7,690 bases of DNA, taken from contig CANPZA010000071.1 in NCBI GenBank assembly GCA_947588915.1, forward strand, positions 1 through 7,690, read 5' to 3'. The notes under the pieces are model-generated. The model was not told the origin of the DNA. It made no database searches and was given only the letters and a program-made list of their open reading frames with translations. Below are positions 1 through 6,437 of this stretch, in pieces (positions within the stretch are counted from its first letter, which is position 1; every line of letters starts with the position of its first letter). The DNA comes from an uncultured Clostridia bacterium. GTDB lineage: Bacteria; Bacillota_A; Clostridia; TANB77; CAG-508. The position numbers and the translations under genes are program-made.

Positions 1-4
1 AAAT

Positions 5-49
5 ACGCATCTAAATTCCAGTCATATCAACTGGTTTAGGTGCGTTTTT
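5..49 (+). terminator. Terminator-like hairpin at the left edge
   Basis: ACGCA (5-9) pairs with TGCGT (41-45), followed by a T-G wobble, CTAAA (11-15) with TTTAG (35-39), a TT bulge at 16-17, and CCAGT (18-22) with ACTGG (30-34) around a 7-base loop. Five T residues (45-49) follow on the + strand, the form of a Rho-independent terminator for a rightward gene lying outside the window. On the - strand the hairpin is followed only by ATTT, so the rightward reading is favoured. It could also act as a leader hairpin for the leftward promoter at 80-108. No gene end can be assigned to it from the window. Confidence 0.6.
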
Positions 50-79
50 CCATTATTTTACTGTCAAACTCAGGATATA

Positions 80-108
80 ATTGTATACTCTAAAAAGTAA
101 TAAGTCAA
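80..108 (-). promoter_or_regulatory. Leftward SigA-type promoter, target outside window
   Basis: On the - strand, TTGACT (108-103) and TACAAT (85-80) are separated by exactly 17 bases. Transcription would start near 73 and run leftward through the hairpin at 45-5. It lies downstream of the ychF stop codon, so it would serve a gene beyond the left edge or a short RNA. The match is good, but AT-rich intergenic DNA gives chance hits. Confidence 0.45.
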
Positions 109-160
109 TAGTTTTTTTGTACTTTTATTTTACATTTATATTACAAAATTATTACATATA

Positions 161-1253
161 CTATACATTAAATTTAAATAGCACAATATCTCCATCTTGC
201 ATAATATATTCTTTGCCTTCTGAACGTACTAATCCTTTCTCTCTAGCTGCAATCATAGATCCCTCATTAATTAAATCTTCATAAGAAACCACCTCGGCTT
301 TTATAAAACCTCTTTCAATATCTGAATGAATTTTACCAGCAGCTTCAGGAGCTTTTGTGCCTTTTTTTATAGTCCAAGCTCTTACTTCAGGTTCGCCTGC
401 TGTTAAGAATGACATCAAACCGTAGTAAATCATAACTTTTTTTGATAACCTTGTCTAAACCTGATTCATCTAATCCTAATGCTTCAAGCATTTCCTGTTT
501 ATCCTCTTCATCTAATCCAGATAATTCTTCTTCTATTTTAATACATAATGGTATTACTTCTGCATTTTCTTTACTAGCATATTCTTTTACTTTGTTAACC
601 ATTTCATCTTCATCAATTTTTTCTAGTTGTTCCTCTGATACATTTGCAATATATAAAATTGGTTTTGTAGTAAGTAAAAACATTTCTTTAACTAGTTTTT
701 GTTCTTCTTCATTAAATTCCATACTTCTTGCAGATTTTCCATTTTCTAAATTTTCTTTTATTCTTTCTAGCAAATCTATTTCTTCTTGATATTTTTTATC
801 TGCTTTTAAATTCTTTTTTGCTTTATCTAATCTTTTGTTTACTGTTTCTATGTCTGCAAAAATTAATTCTAAATTTATTGTTTCAATATCTCTGATTGGG
901 TTAATACTTCCATCTACATGTACTACATTAGAATTTTCAAAACATCTTACTACTTCACAAATACTATCTGTTTCACGAATATGTGATAAGAACTTATTTC
1001 CAAGTCCTTCTCCCTTGCTTGCACCTTTTACTAGTCCAGCTATATCAACAAATTCTATTACTGCATGTGTAGTTTTTTGAGGTTTATACATTTTAGATAA
1101 TTCATCTAACCTCTTGTCAGGTACACCAACTACTCCTACATTTGGTTCTATTGTACAAAATGGGTAATTTGCACATTCTGCTCCTGCTTTTGTTATACTA
1201 TTAAATAGCATACTCTTCCCTACATTTGGTAATCCTACAATTCCTATTTTCAT
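161..1253 (-). pseudogene. ychF: ychF, ribosome-associated P-loop ATPase, split by a one-base frameshift
   Basis: YchF (OLA1 family) is a cytosolic Obg-like P-loop NTPase that prefers ATP and binds ribosomes. The first frame (1253-387, 288 codons) carries the P-loop GLPNVGKS (residues 7-14), the DIAGLV G3 motif (70-75) and the atypical NVSE G4 motif (204-207), with a helical insert between about 135 and 195. It matches the family through SYDLL (273-277), then reads [11 protein letters not shown] and stops. The rest of the protein, [16 protein letters not shown] onward to the canonical FKFNV end, is the C-terminal TGS domain and lies in the next frame (421-161, stop TAG). Skipping one base near 422 restores a 363-residue protein, the length of E. 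coli YchF. The ribosome binding site GGGGG lies 9 bases before the ATG at 1253. The gene follows thrS by 25 bp with no terminator between, so it is probably cotranscribed. The break may be a real mutation or a sequence error, and the second frame has its own ATG at 433 but no good ribosome binding site. Confidence 0.9.
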
Positions 1254-1278
1254 TTATGTTTTCCCCCTATTGTTATTA

Positions 1279-3213
1279 TTATTTTTTATTTTTAATTTCT
1301 TCCAAAATTTTATTTTCAAAATCTTTAATACTCATTTGTCCAATATCGCCTTCTTGTCTTGAACGAACTGAAACTAAATTTCCATCAACTTCTTTCTGAC
1401 CAATAATTAACATATAAGGAACTTTTTCTATTTGTGCTTCACGAATTTTATATCCTGTTTTTTCATTTCTGTCATCTACAACAACACGTATTCCATTTTT
1501 TAGAAATTGTTCTTTTAATTTATAACTGTATTCATGTTGATTATCCGTAATTGGTAAGATTTTTACTTGCACAGGTGAAAGCCATGTTGGAAATGCTCCT
1601 TTTGTTTCTTCAATTAAGAAAGAAATAAATCTATCTGATGAACCTAAAATTGCTCTATGGATAACAACTGGTCTATGTTCTTTCCCATCTTCTCCAATAT
1701 ATGATAAATCAAATCTTTCTGGCAGTGCAAAATCTAACTGACATGTTGGTATTGTAACATCATGATTTAAAGCTGTTTTTATTTGGATGTCTATTTTGGG
1801 TCCATAAAAAGCTGCTTCTCCTTCTGCTTCATAAAAATCAATTTTTAACTCTTTTAATATAGCTCTTAACTGGCTTTCAGCAGTCTCCCACATTTGGTCA
1901 TTATCTATATATTTTTCTTTGTTATTCTTATCTCTTAATGACAATCTATATGAAAATGCAGAAGCTGGAAATCCAAAATCTTTTTGATATACCTCAGTTA
2001 TTAATTTTAAAACCTTTCCCACTTCTTCTTTAATTTGATCTGGTCTAACAAATAAATGTGCATCATTTTGACACATCTGACGAACTCTTTCTAATCCACA
2101 TACACTACCACTTGCTTCATATCTGAAATCATGGGCAAGCTCTCCTATTTTTATTGGTAAGTCACGATAAGAACGCATTTTATTTTTATATATTAACATA
2201 TGATGTGGGCAATTCATTGGTCTTAAAACCATTTCTTCATTTTCCATTTTCATTACTGGAAACATATCTTCTTTGTAATGATCCCAATGTCCTGATGTTT
2301 TATATAGTTCAACATTTGCAAGTGATGGAGTGTAAACATGTTCATAACCTAATTCTAATTCTTTGTCTTGTATATAACGTTCTAGAAGTCTTCTGATTGT
2401 TGCTCCATTAGGTAAATACATAGGAAGTCCTGCTCCAACTAGTGGATGTGTCATAAAGATTTCTTGCTCTTTTCCTATTTTTCTGTGGTCTCTTTGTTTT
2501 GCTTCTTCTATTAACTTAAGATGTTCTTCTAACATACTTGCTTTTGGAAATGAAATTGCATATATTCTTTGTAACATTTTATTTTTTTCATTACCTTTCC
2601 AATAAGCTCCTGATGAAGATAATATTTTTACTGTTTTTATTTTTCCAGTACTTTCAACATGTGGACCTGCACATAAGTCTGTAAAATCTCCTTGTTTATA
2701 GAAACTAATTTCTTCTCCATCTGGTAAATCGTTAATTAATTCTTGTTTATATGGTTCATTTTTCATTAAAGCTAAAGCTTCTTCTTTAGGAAGTGAAAAT
2801 CTTTCTATTTTTAGGTCTTCTTTTATTATTTTTTTCATTTCTTCTTCTATCTTTAATTTGTCATCATCTGTAAAAGGCGTTTCTATATCAAAATCATAAT
2901 AGAAACCTTCATCAATTGCAGGTCCTATTGCAAGTTTAACATCTGGAAATAGTCTTTTTACAGCTTGGGCCATTATATGTGATGTTGTATGCCAATATGC
3001 CTTTTTACCTTCTATATCTTCATCTTGAAAAGTATGAATTACTAAATTGCAATCTCTTTGTAATTCATATCTTAAGTCTTTTATCTTTCCATCTACCTCA
3101 CCACATGTTGCGACTCTTGCTAGTCCTTCACTAATTTTCTTAGCTACTTCTAGAATTGTAATATTTTCAGTTACATCTAATTGCGCTCCATCCTTTAATG
3201 TTACTTTTATCAT
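1279..3213 (-). CDS. thrS: Threonine--tRNA ligase
   Basis: ThrS is a class II cytosolic enzyme that activates threonine with ATP and charges tRNA-Thr. The 644-residue length is normal (E. coli 642). Domains in order are an N-terminal TGS domain (about 1-61), the editing domain that clears mischarged Ser (about 62-225, with HTTSH at 75-79 and CAGPH at 181-185), the catalytic core (about 245-540), and the anticodon-binding domain (about 545-640). The zinc ligands of the core are present: C335 in MNCPHH, H386 in DAHLF and H519 in VIHRA. Class II motif 2 is seen around RYEASGSVCGLERVRQ (364-379) and motif 3 in GSSDRFISF (524-532). The motif 2 stretch differs from E. coli (CGLERVRQMCQND in place of LHGLMRVRGFTQDD), as I recall for some clostridial ThrS. 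The start ATG has AAAGGGGG 7 bases upstream. Expression is controlled by the T-box leader, and ychF follows 25 bp downstream. Confidence 0.98.
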   Translation of the reverse strand: MIKVTLKDGAQLDVTENITILEVAKKISEGLARVATCGEVDGKIKDLRYELQRDCNLVIHTFQDEDIEGKKAYWHTTSHIMAQAVKRLFPDVKLAIGPAIDEGFYYDFDIETPFTDDDKLKIEEEMKKIIKEDLKIERFSLPKEEALALMKNEPYKQELINDLPDGEEISFYKQGDFTDLCAGPHVESTGKIKTVKILSSSGAYWKGNEKNKMLQRIYAISFPKASMLEEHLKLIEEAKQRDHRKIGKEQEIFMTHPLVGAGLPMYLPNGATIRRLLERYIQDKELELGYEHVYTPSLANVELYKTSGHWDHYKEDMFPVMKMENEEMVLRPMNCPHHMLIYKNKMRSYRDLPIKIGELAHDFRYEASGSVCGLERVRQMCQNDAHLFVRPDQIKEEVGKVLKLITEVYQKDFGFPASAFSYRLSLRDKNNKEKYIDNDQMWETAESQLRAILKELKIDFYEAEGEAAFYGPKIDIQIKTALNHDVTIPTCQLDFALPERFDLSYIGEDGKEHRPVVIHRAILGSSDRFISFLIEETKGAFPTWLSPVQVKILPITDNQHEYSYKLKEQFLKNGIRVVVDDRNEKTGYKIREAQIEKVPYMLIIGQKEVDGNLVSVRSRQEGDIGQMSIKDFENKILEEIKNKK

Positions 3214-3305
3214 AAAAATTCCCCCTTTAATATATTAATTATTTATTATCTTCTAAATCTAATTTTTTATTAATTTTTAAAAGCTTTATTTGAAAATTTT
3301 GTTGC

Positions 3306-3346
3306 AAAAAAATACACTTCTATAGAATAATATTCTACAGGAGTGT
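3306..3346 (-). terminator. Regulated terminator of the thrS T-box
   Basis: On the - strand the arm 3346-3331 (ACACTCCTGTAGAATA) pairs with 3329-3314 with one C-A mismatch and one G-U pair, and is followed by seven T residues (3312-3306). The first eight bases of the 5' arm are the same ones used by the T-box antiterminator, so the two structures exclude each other. This is the switch point of the leader. Confidence 0.93.
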
Positions 3347-3548
3347 TATATGTTTACACGGTTCCATCCTCGTTTTTACTTAATTTTAAGATTGATAACG
3401 GATATATCTTCCGTCTAGCTTATTCACTAGAAACTTTGAAGAGTTAGTTTTTCAGACTACGTTTTCTTAAATTGGCTTTCAGCTTCTAACCAATTCTCTC
3501 TTTTAAGCAACCTTTAGCTTACTTTTCTCTTACACGTTTTTACTTATT
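3306..3548 (-). promoter_or_regulatory. T-box riboswitch leader of thrS (tRNA-Thr sensing)
   Basis: This leader RNA binds uncharged tRNA-Thr and lets transcription continue into thrS. The T-box sequence AGGATGGAACCGTG (3370-3357) is a close variant of the AGGGTGGNACCGCG consensus. The antiterminator forms from AGGA (3370-3367) with TCCT (3342-3339) and GTGT (3359-3356) with ACAC (3346-3343), leaving TGGAACC as the bulge. The TGGA in the bulge complements a UCCA tRNA end, as found in the neighbouring tRNA-Thr. Stem I closes with AAGAG (3531-3527) and CTCTT (3443-3439), has an AGTA loop-E-like element (3523-3520), an AGAGA motif, and a distal AATTGG/CCAATT stem (3495-3490 with 3475-3470). The likely specifier is ACT (3448-3446), a Thr codon preceded by a GAA-containing stretch and followed by a purine. 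The 5' end is estimated from the promoter. Confidence 0.93.
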
Positions 3549-3554
3549 TTTATA

Positions 3555-3583
3555 ATTTTAATACTTTTTAATTAAAAAGTCAA
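3555..3583 (-). promoter_or_regulatory. thrS promoter
   Basis: On the - strand TTGACT (3583-3578) and TAAAAT (3560-3555) are 17 bases apart, each one base from consensus. The expected start near 3548 lies just before the first stem of the T-box. Its -35 box sits only 9 bases from the -35 box of the divergent tRNA promoter. Confidence 0.82.
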
Positions 3584-3592
3584 TAGAAATTA

Positions 3593-3621
3593 TTTACTTT
3601 TTTTATTTATTAATGTATAAT
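3593..3621 (+). promoter_or_regulatory. tRNA-Thr promoter
   Basis: TTTACT (3593-3598) and a perfect TATAAT (3616-3621) are separated by 17 bases, giving a predicted start near 3628, about 7 bases before the mature tRNA 5' end. It is back to back with the thrS promoter. Confidence 0.75.
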
Positions 3622-3634
3622 AATAAAGTCTTAT

Positions 3635-3710
3635 GCTTCCATAGCTCAGTAGGTAGAGTGCAGCCTTGGTAAGGCTGAGGTCACGGGTTCAATTCCCGTT
3701 GGAAGCTCCA
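3635..3710 (+). tRNA. tRNA-Thr (anticodon GGU)
   Basis: A full cloverleaf can be read by eye. The acceptor stem GCTTCCA (3635-3641) pairs perfectly with TGGAAGC (3700-3706). The D arm has GCTC/GAGT around AGTAGGTA. The anticodon stem CAGCC/GGCTG (3661-3665, 3673-3677) encloses the loop TTGGTAA with anticodon GGT at 3668-3670. The T arm ACGGG-TTCAATT-CCCGT spans 3683-3699. The discriminator base is T3707 and CCA (3708-3710) is encoded. The anticodon reads ACC and, by wobble, ACU. The UCCA 3' end and the anticodon fit the divergent thrS T-box, so this is very probably one of its ligands. The nearest downstream terminator is at 3783-3821. Confidence 0.97.
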
Positions 3711-3782
3711 ACAATGTTTCTGTTTGAACTTCTTTCTATAATAAATATAGAAAATAGAAAACCAAAATGTGTATGATATGTT

Positions 3783-3821
3783 AAAATTAAAAAAACGCAC
3801 TGAGTGTGTTTTTTTAATTTT
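3783..3821. terminator. Bidirectional terminator between tRNA-Thr and sigH
   Basis: A symmetric inverted repeat: AAAATT (3783-3788), seven A (3789-3795) and CGCAC (3796-3800) pair with GTGTG (3804-3808), seven T (3809-3815) and AATTTT (3816-3821), with one G-T pair and a TGA loop. The GC-containing core is flanked by A and T runs on both sides, so it can end transcripts from either direction: the tRNA on the + strand and sigH on the - strand. The sigH stop codon (3816-3814) and last codons lie inside the stem. Confidence 0.9.
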
Positions 3822-4461
3822 CATCAAACATATTCTTAATTGCTTTCTTTCTTATTCTTTGGATAGCATTATCTATTGATTTAATTGGAGAATCTAGTTT
3901 TTGAGCAATAACCGAATAACTATCTCCCTTTATATATCTATCTAAAACTTGTTTTTCAAATTTACTTAAATTTTTATTTACTGCATTTTCTATTTGTTCA
4001 TAATACTCTTTTTTCATCACAGTTTCTAATGGGTCTTCAATTAATTTGCTATCAAATGTATCAATTAATTCTACACTATCTTCTTCATTGTTGTCATATG
4101 CTGCTGTATTTAATGACAAATATGAATTAAGTGGTATATTTTTTTGTCGATTAGAACTTTTAATAGCTGTTATTAATTGTCTCTCAATACATATATTTGC
4201 AAATGATTTAAAACTATTTTGTCTTTCACTATTGTAATTTTTTATCGCTTTAAATAAGCCTATCATACCTTCTTGTATAATATCTTCTCTTTCTGCTCCT
4301 ATTATAAAATATCTTCCTACTTTCATATTTACTAAGTTTTTATACTTTTCCAATAAATATGAAAGAGCTTTCTCATCTCCTTGTTTAATTAGAGATACTA
4401 TTTGTTCATCTGTATAACTATTATATTGGTCTGTCATATAAAATAGATTTTCATTTTGCAT
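3814..4461 (-). CDS. sigH: RNA polymerase sporulation sigma factor SigH (Spo0H-like)
   Basis: This sigma-70-family factor directs RNA polymerase to stationary-phase and early sporulation promoters in Bacillus and Clostridium. The 215-residue protein (B. subtilis SigH 218) contains region 2 (about 37-107) with the characteristic YFIIGAEREDIIQEGMIGLFKAI stretch (51-73), SFKSFANICIERQLITAIK (83-101) and RQKNIPLNSYLSL (105-117), all very close to SigH rather than to SigA or ECF factors. A linker follows, then region 4 (about 162-210) with the helix-turn-helix SYSVIAQKLDSPIKSIDNAI. The frame is open to a TTG at 4527, but that codon is part of the -35 box and precedes the predicted transcript start, so I chose the ATG at 4461. 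GGAGG (4480-4476) lies 14 bases before it, somewhat far. The next Met (4437) lacks a site. The gene has its own strong promoter and ends in a shared terminator. GH18 lies 116 bp upstream on the same strand. Confidence 0.93.
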   Translation of the reverse strand: MQNENLFYMTDQYNSYTDEQIVSLIKQGDEKALSYLLEKYKNLVNMKVGRYFIIGAEREDIIQEGMIGLFKAIKNYNSERQNSFKSFANICIERQLITAIKSSNRQKNIPLNSYLSLNTAAYDNNEEDSVELIDTFDSKLIEDPLETVMKKEYYEQIENAVNKNLSKFEKQVLDRYIKGDSYSVIAQKLDSPIKSIDNAIQRIRKKAIKNMFDEN

Positions 4462-4475
4462 ATATGTTCTAAATA

Positions 4476-4480
4476 CCTCC
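4476..4480 (-). promoter_or_regulatory. Ribosome binding site deciding the sigH start
   Basis: TTTTGGAGG on the - strand ends at 4476. No in-frame ATG, GTG or TTG sits at the usual 5-9 base distance. The first candidate is the ATG at 4461, after a 14-base gap. It supports 4461 over the longer TTG reading at 4527, and over 4437, which has no such site. Confidence 0.65.
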
Positions 4481-4498
4481 AAAACATGCTTTTTAAGT

Positions 4499-4527
4499 AT
4501 TATATATATCGAATTTCGCAATGTCAA
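4499..4527 (-). promoter_or_regulatory. Consensus SigA-type promoter of sigH
   Basis: On the - strand TTGACA (4527-4522) and TATAAT (4504-4499) match consensus at all 12 positions with a 17-base spacer. The predicted start near 4492 leaves a leader of about 31 bases. Such a promoter predicts strong SigA-dependent expression unless a repressor intervenes. Confidence 0.88.
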
Positions 4528-4577
4528 GGATTTTTTTAAGATTTTTTAGAAAAACTTGTTTATTTTTTTAAATTTTA

Positions 4578-6314
4578 CTAGTTATCTAATTGTTCTTTTA
4601 TCATATCCCATACATTATCAGTTTCCATGCCTTTTTGCCAAGAAGCAACTCCTGCTAAATTATTTAACTTAATTAGTGATATTTTTTCTTTTAATGAATC
4701 CATATCTTCAATCCATATTTGTTTTTTATTATTACCTTCTGTATATTCAACATAATTTTGTTTTAATTGGTCGTTCCAAGTTTTTTGTATTCCATCTGGT
4801 ATAACACTATCAATATTTTTCATACTTACTGTCTTACTAGATACCTTATTATTATTATCTGTTGTCCAAACTCTTGTATAAAATGGTACTGCTAAAATTA
4901 TCTTACTTGGATCAATTTCTTCAGTTTGTAAGAATTTATTCAAGCTTAAATTTACCCAATCATATCCTGCTGTTGTTCCAGGTTTTTCACTTGATATTCC
5001 ATATTCATCATAAGCCATAAAAACAATATAATCTGCTACATTTCCTATTACATGTCTGTCAAAGCACATAGACCATGTTTCTCCCCCATCTGGTGCAGTA
5101 ACATCTACAGATGTTACTAATCCTATTTCTTTTAATCTAGGTGTTAGTTCAATAATAAATCTAGAATACATATCCTTATCTTCTTCTTTCATGTTTTCAA
5201 AATCTACATTTATTCCATCTAACCTATATTCAACACAAGCATTAACAATTTCATCTATTAATTTTTGTCTTTTTTCATAACTGTTCATAATACTTGAAGT
5301 AATACTCAAATCACCTGTTTTTGTTGTTTCTGCATTCGAAAGCATTGGCCAAACTTTATAGCCATTATTATGAGCCCATTCAATATATGCTTGTCCATCA
5401 TTTCCAATATTTGTTTTGAATTTTCCTTTATTGTCTAGATAAAAAAATGCAGGTGATACAACATTTATACCAGTAATATTTGTACCTTCTCTATTTGGTG
5501 CTTTATTAGATATTGTAAAATAATCCCATGTTAAATTAATTTTACCTTCAACTTGTTTTTCATCTATCATTTTCTCTCTAACAGTATATTCATTTTCTAA
5601 TTTATCTGATTTTACGTAACCTATTTTTCCGTTTTGAGTTCTTACTTTAGTAAATCCATTATTTGAAGATATTACAATAATACTATCTCCTTTTTTTATT
5701 CTATCTACTGTTCTTGCAATCATATTAGTAGAAGATTTTACAGGTAAATTAGATGAAATAATAGCTCTTTTTTGTTCTTTTTCCAAAGAATCCATTGTAA
5801 TAACATTTGTATCTTCAATGTTTTCAATTTCAATATTATATACATCTTTCATTTCAGATATTGGCAAATATTCTATATCATTTCTTTTAATCGCATGTGC
5901 ATATATATTCTTTTTTGAACCATTTATTGTTATTTCATTTTTTTCAAATCCTATAGTTGCTATTTTTTTATCATAAGTTGTTATTATTTGATTTGACTCA
6001 TTTTCATTATAAATATATTGATCAAAAAAATTTGCTATATCTGCTTTAGACAGATATATAATATTTTCTTCTATTAAAATCTCATTTTTTAAATTAGCTG
6101 TTATATTATTGTTATTTATAATTAAATTTGTTTTTTTGTTATTATCTAATATTATATAGTCATTTATTATTAATGTAGCAAAAACTAAAATTATAATTGC
6201 TAAAATTGTAAAAAAAGTTCTTTTAATTATTCTCTTTTTCTTTTTTATTTCTTCTTTTTTCATTCTTCTTTTTGTCTTTTTTATATTTTCATTATTTATA
6301 TTATTATTTTCCAT
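4578..6314 (-). CDS. Membrane-anchored glycoside hydrolase family 18 protein with SH3 domain
   Basis: A 578-residue protein. It starts with a very Lys-rich cytoplasmic segment (about 10-32) and one hydrophobic helix (about 33-52), so it is probably a type II membrane protein with its enzyme outside. Residues about 62-180 resemble the copper amine oxidase N-like stalk domain common in Firmicute wall proteins. An SH3b-like domain spans about 187-240, ending in GKIGYVKSDKL. The GH18 barrel (about 255-575) has the catalytic motif DGINVDFE (366-373) with E373 as proton donor, MAYD (433-436) on the sixth strand, and a late Trp (W559) typical of the last strand. Substrate is probably an N-acetylglucosamine polymer such as peptidoglycan or spore cortex, as for SleL/YaaH relatives, but this is inference. 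GGAAGG lies 11 bases before the ATG. No convincing terminator separates it from sigH, so some readthrough is possible. Confidence 0.9.
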   Translation of the reverse strand: MENNNINNENIKKTKRRMKKEEIKKKKRIIKRTFFTILAIIILVFATLIINDYIILDNNKKTNLIINNNNITANLKNEILIEENIIYLSKADIANFFDQYIYNENESNQIITTYDKKIATIGFEKNEITINGSKKNIYAHAIKRNDIEYLPISEMKDVYNIEIENIEDTNVITMDSLEKEQKRAIISSNLPVKSSTNMIARTVDRIKKGDSIIVISSNNGFTKVRTQNGKIGYVKSDKLENEYTVREKMIDEKQVEGKINLTWDYFTISNKAPNREGTNITGINVVSPAFFYLDNKGKFKTNIGNDGQAYIEWAHNNGYKVWPMLSNAETTKTGDLSITSSIMNSYEKRQKLIDEIVNACVEYRLDGINVDFENMKEEDKDMYSRFIIELTPRLKEIGLVTSVDVTAPDGGETWSMCFDRHVIGNVADYIVFMAYDEYGISSEKPGTTAGYDWVNLSLNKFLQTEEIDPSKIILAVPFYTRVWTTDNNNKVSSKTVSMKNIDSVIPDGIQKTWNDQLKQNYVEYTEGNNKKQIWIEDMDSLKEKISLIKLNNLAGVASWQKGMETDNVWDMIKEQLDN

Positions 6315-6386
6315 AATTATTTTTTCCTTCCTTTATTAATTTCTTTTTTATTAAAACTTTTTTATATATTCATTTCATTTTAATTT

Positions 6387-6415
6387 ACTATAACATAAAA
6401 ATTTTTTTAATGGAA
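6387..6415 (-). promoter_or_regulatory. Possible extended -10 promoter of the GH18 gene
   Basis: On the - strand TGTTATAGT (6395-6387) gives a TG-N-TATAGT extended -10, with a weak TTCCAT (6415-6410) 17 bases upstream. It sits in the 123-bp gap after the AlkD-like gene and would give a leader of roughly 65 bases. The gap is nearly all A/T, which makes chance matches likely. Confidence 0.45.
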
Positions 6416-6437
6416 TAAATTTTATAAAATTTTAATA

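Noticed and set aside
437..443. A7 run in ychF as a programmed -1 frameshift site
   Set aside because: Rejoining the frames needs a +1 shift, not -1, and the conserved SYDLL lies downstream of the run in the first frame, so the break itself is after it.
81..1080. Rightward open frames at 81-284, 442-789 and 835-1080
   Set aside because: They lie opposite ychF or its flank, have Ser/Leu/Ile-rich low-information translations, no ribosome binding sites, and match no family.
2154..3238. Rightward open frames opposite thrS (2154-2396, 3047-3238)
   Set aside because: Antisense shadows of a clearly real gene with no start signals.
3733..3753. Perfect 8-bp inverted repeat TTTCTATA/TATAGAAA downstream of the tRNA
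   Set aside because: All but one pair is A-T, there is no T run after it on either strand, and a far better terminator follows at 3783.
4528..4577. Possible terminator after the GH18 gene
   Set aside because: The AAGTTTTT/AAAAATCTT pairing is imperfect, purely A/T-rich, and followed by A residues rather than T on the transcript strand.
6400..6437. A/T palindromes after the AlkD-like gene as a terminator
   Set aside because: The stems contain only A-T pairs with no GC core, and are expected by chance at this composition.
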